From the NCBI GenBank assembly GCA_025351985.1, contig JANXUW010000297.1, positions 1-10,240 of the forward strand: a stretch of DNA of 10,240 nucleotides, in the 5' to 3' direction. This DNA comes from Pseudolysobacter sp. Its GTDB lineage: Bacteria; Pseudomonadota; Gammaproteobacteria; Xanthomonadales; Rhodanobacteraceae. Position numbers and translations under genes: made by a program. A model generated the notes under the pieces. The model was not told the origin of the DNA. It worked only from the letters and a program-made list of their open reading frames with translations, and did no database searches. Below, piece by piece: positions 6,137 through 10,240 of this stretch; within the stretch, counting starts at the first letter, position 1, and every line of letters starts with the position of its first letter.

Positions 6137-8545
6137 TTAATTCGGGCTGCGGCCGAACAGGGATTTTATCTCCTGCCAGGTGCAATGATCGGTTTCCTGC
6201 GGCGCATATCCGGTCAGGAACGGCAGCTCACGCGCACCCTTGCATTCGGCATCGGTGCGCTGGCCGTTTTGCGGATTGACCCAGGTATATTCGAGGCCGT
6301 CCTGCGGCAATACCAGCGGACTCGACGGCAATTTGCGAAACAGCGCCGACCACACTTTCAGTGCGCCGGTCGCGCCCATCAGTGTGGTCACCTTGTTGTC
6401 GTCGCGGCCGACCCAAACCACGGCGAGATGCTCGCCGGTGAAGCCGGCAAACCACGAGTCGCGTTGAGAGTCGCTCGTGCCGGTCTTGCCCGCGGCATGC
6501 AGGTATCCCAGGCCCTGGTCGGTCACCGAATGCGCGGTTCCGGCCACCACGACCTGCTGCATCGCGTAAGTCGTGAGACGCGCGGCGGTGACGTATTCGC
6601 CCGCGCCGGTCTTGATGCTGTAGCGCGTCAATGGTTTGCCCTGCGCATTCAGCACACCGCGCACCGCGCGCAGCGGCAAGGCATGACCATCCGCGGAAAA
6701 ATAGGTGTACAAACGCGCGACGTCGAATGGCGTGAGATCGATCGCGCCGAGCAGCAGACTCGGATTCGGATTGACCGAAGTGAGCCCGAACGATTCGAGA
6801 AATCCCTTGACCTTGGGCAAGCCCAACGTCAGCCCCAGATGCACCGTCGCGAGATTGTACGAATGCATCAGCGCATCCATCAGCGGCACCGCACCGTGCG
6901 CCTCATGCTCGGCATTCTGCGGCATCCAGTGCGAGCCGTCGGCCTGCGGAATATCCACCGCGGTGTCATCGAGCGATGACACCAGCGAGTAGCGTTGCGG
7001 CTGCGACAGCGCGACGAGATAGACGAACGGCTTGACCAGCGAACCGATCGGCCGCTGCGCAAACAAGGCGCGGTTGAAGCCTTGCTCGTCCGCCACGCGC
7101 GAGCCGATCAACGCTTGCACTTCGCCGTCGTGCGCACCGGTGACGACCATCGCGCCTTCGAGTTCCGGCTGGCGTTTCGCCAGCGCATCGAGCTGGCTCG
7201 CGAGCGCCTGTTCTGCCAGCAACTGCGCGGCCGGTGCGAGCGTCGTATGGATACTCATGCCGACCTTGCCAAGCGCGGCGTCGGCGTAATCGCGCGCGAG
7301 TTGCGCACGCACCAGATCAAGAAATGCCGGATAACGATTGCGCGGCAAACCTTGTCGATCAGGCACGCCGAGCGGCGCGGCACGCGCTTTCGCCAGCGCC
7401 GCATCGTCGAGCAGGCCGGTATCGGCGAACATCTGCAGCGCGATGTTGCGTCGACTCAGCGCATGATCGGGATTGCGCCGCGGATCGTAATAACTCGGGC
7501 CTTGCACCATGCCGACCAGCAACGCGATTTCCGACGTGCTCAGCGACTTCAAATCGCGGCCGAAATAGAACTCCGACGCGGCAGCAAATCCATGCACCGC
7601 TTGGCCGCCTTGCTGGCCGAGAAACACTTCGTTGATGTACGCCTCGAGAATGCGCCGTTTGTTGTAGCGCGCTTCAATCAACAACGACAGCAGTGCTTCG
7701 TTGAACTTGCGCGTGAAACGCTGGCCGCGATCGAGAAACAGATTCTTGACCAGTTGTTGCGTCAGCGTGCTGCCGCCCTGCACGACGTGCCCGGCACTCA
7801 GATTGGCGAGTGCGGCGCGCAGGATCGACCATACGGCGATGCCGTGATGATGATTGAAATCACGATCCTCGACCGCCTGCAGTCCGGCCACCAGCAATGG
7901 TGGCACCTCGCCGAGATGGACGATGCGGCGTTCCTCCTGCTCGGTGCCATAAAGCGTGGCGATACGCGCCGGATCGATGCGCACGCTGCTCAGCGCGGCA
8001 CCCGTGGCGGCATCCTTGAGCGTGCTGACACTGTTGGCGGAAAGCACGACCTCGATACGACGTTCGGCCTCGTGACCGTCGAGATAATCGAACGCGCGAC
8101 GCGCGATCAGGTAACGGTTGCCGTCGTGCGAAAACGTGCCGATCGTGCGCGCGCCGGGCTCGCTGGTGTAACGCGCGGCATCGAGTTCCAGATCCAGCGC
8201 CTCGGCGCTCATGGCGAGGCCGGGTTTGAGTTCCAGCGGCCGCGCGTAGACGCGGCTCGGCAGATCCCAGCTCAGATCGTCGAAGCGCGCGCGCACCTGG
8301 CCGTCCAGATACGTCGCATATGGACCGACGAAACCGAGGAACAGTCCCAAGGCAAGCCAGAACGGCACGCGCAATACGCGCCAGGCCAGACCCAGCAGTG
8401 GCAGAAGGGAGTCGCGAACAGTCAAGCGGCACGATAACGCTGAGAAATCCAGTGCGCAGTGTACCCGAACAGGCGCGTATTGCCTGCGTCCCATACTGGC
8501 AGCGACGCGGCGCATCCGCGATAATGAAAGCCCGTACCACTCCAC
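6137..8545 (-). CDS. mrcB: Penicillin-binding protein 1b, bifunctional peptidoglycan synthase
   Basis: Class A PBP that polymerises glycan strands from lipid II and cross-links stem peptides in the periplasm. Numbering from the GTG at 8545 (802 aa): membrane anchor about 47-75; a UB2H-like region about 92-185 (starts near LPSRVYARPLELKPG), the part that contacts the lipoprotein activator in E. coli; GT51 transglycosylase with EDRDFNHHHG (226-235, catalytic Glu226), GGSTLTQQLVKN (257-268) and RRILEAYINEVFLG (297-310); transpeptidase with SLVK (502-505, nucleophile Ser502), SYN (562-564) and KTGT (687-690). C768 and C788 near the C-terminus may pair. The start is uncertain. GTG at 8545 has GGGGAG 11 nt upstream but lies only 19 bp from the divergent gene, and its first 40 residues do not look family-like. 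Alternatives are ATG at 8515 or 8494 and TTG at 8425 (LTVRDSLLPLLG), each without a clear ribosome site. Followed by the candidate LpoP gene. Function is near certain. Confidence 0.95.
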   Translation of the reverse strand: MEWYGLSLSRMRRVAASMGRRQYAPVRVHCALDFSALSCRLTVRDSLLPLLGLAWRVLRVPFWLALGLFLGFVGPYATYLDGQVRARFDDLSWDLPSRVYARPLELKPGLAMSAEALDLELDAARYTSEPGARTIGTFSHDGNRYLIARRAFDYLDGHEAERRIEVVLSANSVSTLKDAATGAALSSVRIDPARIATLYGTEQEERRIVHLGEVPPLLVAGLQAVEDRDFNHHHGIAVWSILRAALANLSAGHVVQGGSTLTQQLVKNLFLDRGQRFTRKFNEALLSLLIEARYNKRRILEAYINEVFLGQQGGQAVHGFAAASEFYFGRDLKSLSTSEIALLVGMVQGPSYYDPRRNPDHALSRRNIALQMFADTGLLDDAALAKARAAPLGVPDRQGLPRNRYPAFLDLVRAQLARDYADAALGKVGMSIHTTLAPAAQLLAEQALASQLDALAKRQPELEGAMVVTGAHDGEVQALIGSRVADEQGFNRALFAQRPIGSLVKPFVYLVALSQPQRYSLVSSLDDTAVDIPQADGSHWMPQNAEHEAHGAVPLMDALMHSYNLATVHLGLTLGLPKVKGFLESFGLTSVNPNPSLLLGAIDLTPFDVARLYTYFSADGHALPLRAVRGVLNAQGKPLTRYSIKTGAGEYVTAARLTTYAMQQVVVAGTAHSVTDQGLGYLHAAGKTGTSDSQRDSWFAGFTGEHLAVVWVGRDDNKVTTLMGATGALKVWSALFRKLPSSPLVLPQDGLEYTWVNPQNGQRTDAECKGARELPFLTGYAPQETDHCTWQEIKSLFGRSPN
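8496..8525 (+). promoter_or_regulatory. Possible sigma70-type promoter for the secreted-protein gene
   Basis: CTGGCA at 8496-8501 (4 of 6 bases match the -35 consensus) and GATAAT at 8520-8525 (5 of 6 match the -10 consensus) are separated by 18 bp. Transcription would start near 8532, leaving a leader of about 33 nt before the ATG at 8565, with a modest GAGG at 8550-8553. It would overlap the 5' end of mrcB if that gene starts at 8545, 8515 or 8494. Judged by eye only. Confidence 0.4.
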
Positions 8546-8564
8546 TCGTGAGGTTGCTCCCCGA

Positions 8565-9272
8565 ATGTCGCATCGCTACGCTTTTGCGCTTGCGTTCTCC
8601 CTTGCAATGACGTGCGTCGCGCATGCCGATTTTCGCATCGATTACAACGCCACCCGCGGCCACGGCGATCTCGGCGCACTCAGTCTGGCGAATGGCAAAG
8701 TGCGTGCCGAACCGGATCGCGGTAGCGCCAATTTCGATACCTCGTCGAGTGCGATTTTCGACCCGGCGAATGCCGACCTTATCCTGCTGGATCGCGCGCA
8801 ACATCGCTACACCCGCTTCGATGGCGAAACCCTGAATCAGGTTTCCGGCCTCGCCAGCTTGCTCGGCGCGCAAGACCCGCTGCAACTGAAGGTGCGCCCG
8901 AGTGGCGCACACGAACAAGTAGCTGGACATAGCTGCGAGGTGTATCGCGTCGATCTTTACGGCGAACATTACGCCGACTATTGCATGGCCGATGCGGCCG
9001 AACTCGGACTGAGCACAAGCGATATCACCCAGCTCAAACGCACCATCGACATGGCGCACGACCTGCTCGGTCGCATCGGTGGAAGTTTTGCCACCAGCGT
9101 TTTCGCGGGCGGACGTTTGCCGGTAAAACTCGTCAGTTTTCGCGGCGACAAGGTGATCGGCATCTCCGAACTGAAATCCGTAAGCATGGCGAAAATCGCG
9201 GCGAGTGAAGTTGCGATTCCCGGCGGTTATCGCGAGCAGCCGATCGATCCGTCGATGTTCGCGCCAGATTGA
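8565..9272 (+). CDS. Secreted periplasmic protein, DUF4412-like
   Basis: A 235-residue protein of unknown function. Seen: an N-terminal signal peptide (hydrophobic stretch about 5-19) with a likely cleavage after AHA at 19-21, so the mature protein starts DFRIDY. The rest has many short beta-strand-like stretches. Examples are the phrase about removing or reporting state (KVRAEPDR, about 45-52; AIFDPANADLILLDRAQHRYTRFD, about 63-86) and AGHSCEVYRVDLYGEHYADYC (about 120-140) with cysteines C124 and C140. This layout (short strand, data-like repeats, G-x-x-C-x-x-Y-x-V, then a helical stretch) is reminiscent of DUF4412-type periplasmic proteins, which are thought to have an LolA/LppX-like half-barrel. 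That assignment is tentative and made from memory of the family. It is transcribed divergently from mrcB, with only 19 bp between annotated starts, and is followed after 60 bp by a glycosyltransferase gene. ATG start with a modest GAGG 11 nt upstream. No enzymatic motif was recognised. Confidence 0.85.
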   Translation: MSHRYAFALAFSLAMTCVAHADFRIDYNATRGHGDLGALSLANGKVRAEPDRGSANFDTSSSAIFDPANADLILLDRAQHRYTRFDGETLNQVSGLASLLGAQDPLQLKVRPSGAHEQVAGHSCEVYRVDLYGEHYADYCMADAAELGLSTSDITQLKRTIDMAHDLLGRIGGSFATSVFAGGRLPVKLVSFRGDKVIGISELKSVSMAKIAASEVAIPGGYREQPIDPSMFAPD

Positions 9273-9332
9273 GTGTCGATTGTTTTCGCGCCTTGTTGCA
9301 CCTCAACCTTACCCTGAAGAATTCCCCTGACT

Positions 9333-10240
9333 ATGTCGACAGCCTCTAGCGCAAGAGTCTGCATCCATGCCTATGACGAACGCGATTCGGCGTGGCTGGA
9401 ACACTGCATTACCCGCTTGCCGAACGATATTCGCGTAACGCTCGTTGGCGCGCTCGCGCCGGTCAAAATGGGCGGACGATTGCTGGAATCGCTCGCTGCA
9501 AATATCGGCAGCGACGATGCATCAAGCGTTTTGCGGACCTGCGCTGCGGCGTATCCCGGCGACGATCTCGTGCTGTTGCGCGCAGGCACGGTGTTGCCGG
9601 AATTCTGGTTCGAACGCATCACGCGCGCATTGCAAGTAGACGATGTGCTCGCGGTATCGGCACTGGATAATCTTGATCCCCTGCGCGCTCCGTCGCCGGC
9701 TGGCGGACAGTCCAATGCATTGCCCGCCGAGATCGACCGGCTGTGTTATTTGTACAGCCACAAGCAGTATTTCGACTGCACAAACGTCTCGCTGTTGTTG
9801 AGCGCGTGGCACGGATCTCGCCTGCGCACAGCGGGCGGGGCAACACTGAAAAACCTGGCGGTGCCAGCCGCATTCGCACCGCTGCGCGCGGTATTGCTAG
9901 ATCATCTGTATGTGGCTGCACCGGGGCACATTTTGCGTGGGCCGAAACTTCCGCTACCTGGCGCGGACGCCGATACGTCGTCGGCGCTCGGTGAATTGCG
10001 CGAGCAAGTCGCCGCTGCACTTTCTCACAACAGCAGCGCAGGCACTTCTGGATTTCCGGGGCTCGACACAAAACCCGTGATCCTGCATATCCTGCATGGC
10101 TGGGGCGGTGGCGCCGAACGATTTGTGCGCGACCTTGCCGCTGCGGATTCGGCGCGCCACCACCTCGTGTTGATCGCCCGCGGCAATTCTGTACGGCGCT
10201 GTTTCGGCGAAGAACTTGAGCTGCTCGCCGGCGATTTTTC
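9333..10240 (+). CDS. Multidomain glycosyltransferase, N-terminal part (runs off window)
   Basis: An open frame from ATG at 9333 to the window edge (302 codons visible, no stop). An in-frame TGA at 9315-9317 makes this ATG the first available start; the ribosome site is weak. Residues 1-240 resemble a GT-A/GT2-like segment: a short first strand (RVCIHAYDERDSAWLEHCI, about 8-26), then DDLVLLRAGTVLPEFWFERI (about 77-96), where GT2 enzymes usually carry the metal-binding DxD, and SALDNLDPLRAPSPAG (about 109-124). From about 248 a second domain starts (VILHILHGWGGGAERFVRDLA), with a glycine-rich loop typical of the N-terminal half of GT4-type GT-B glycosyltransferases. The protein is therefore likely a long, multidomain enzyme making a cell-surface glycan (O-antigen or exopolysaccharide); the sugar donor and acceptor cannot be told. 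It lies 60 bp after the secreted-protein gene on the same strand, and no terminator is visible between them. Confidence 0.8.
   Translation, partial: MSTASSARVCIHAYDERDSAWLEHCITRLPNDIRVTLVGALAPVKMGGRLLESLAANIGSDDASSVLRTCAAAYPGDDLVLLRAGTVLPEFWFERITRALQVDDVLAVSALDNLDPLRAPSPAGGQSNALPAEIDRLCYLYSHKQYFDCTNVSLLLSAWHGSRLRTAGGATLKNLAVPAAFAPLRAVLLDHLYVAAPGHILRGPKLPLPGADADTSSALGELREQVAAALSHNSSAGTSGFPGLDTKPVILHILHGWGGGAERFVRDLAAADSARHHLVLIARGNSVRRCFGEELELLAGDF

Noticed and set aside
6081..6185. Upstream TTG-initiated extension of the lipoprotein
   Set aside because: It would overlap mrcB, place 35 residues before a clean signal peptide and lipobox, and ignore the strong ribosome site before ATG 6080.
6995..8437. 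Long plus-strand frame of 480 codons opposite mrcB
   Set aside because: Same shadow effect: Arg-rich translation with no recognisable domain, directly antisense to an unmistakable PBP1b.
7860..9059. Minus-strand frame of 399 codons spanning the mrcB start and the secreted-protein gene
   Set aside because: It overlaps two better-supported genes in other frames and has no signal or motif of its own.
9273..9332. Possible promoter or terminator between the secreted-protein gene and the glycosyltransferase gene
   Set aside because: A TTGCAC was found, but the matching -10 at the right spacing is poor, and no stem followed by a T-run is present.

Overview
The window looks like chromosomal DNA of a GC-rich gammaproteobacterium, probably of the Xanthomonadales/Lysobacterales (Rhodanobacteraceae-like). 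This is inferred from base composition, the gene families and a characteristic REP-like repeat; no marker gene proves it. Apart from the repeat there are no RNA genes, CRISPR arrays, phage genes or insertion sequences. Genes are densely packed and look like core genome.

Minus-strand block (8545 down to 68), in the order it would be transcribed: mrcB (bifunctional penicillin-binding protein PBP1b); a TPR-type lipoprotein that is a good candidate for the PBP1b activator LpoP; yoaA (DinG/XPD-family iron-sulfur DNA helicase); an eight-heme membrane-anchored c-type cytochrome whose start codon overlaps the yoaA stop (ATGA); a 32-bp perfect inverted repeat made of two REP-like hairpins; and creD (inner-membrane cell-envelope protein). 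mrcB, the lipoprotein, yoaA and the cytochrome are close enough (56 bp, 73 bp, 4-bp overlap) to be one transcription unit. creD follows after 232 bp containing the repeat and probably has its own signals.

Plus-strand block (8565 to the right edge): a secreted periplasmic protein of about 235 residues resembling DUF4412-type proteins, divergent from mrcB, then the 5' part of a large multidomain glycosyltransferase that runs off the window.

Functionally, the left and middle part is dominated by cell-envelope genes (mrcB, its candidate activator, creD), with a DNA-repair helicase and a periplasmic electron-transfer protein in the same run. The right end opens a polysaccharide or glycan gene. 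The most interesting points are the PBP1b/TPR-lipoprotein pair, the coupling of an uncharacterised octaheme cytochrome to yoaA, and the glycosyltransferase whose N-terminal GT-A-like part lacks an obvious metal-binding DxD. I found no convincing wholly new system.
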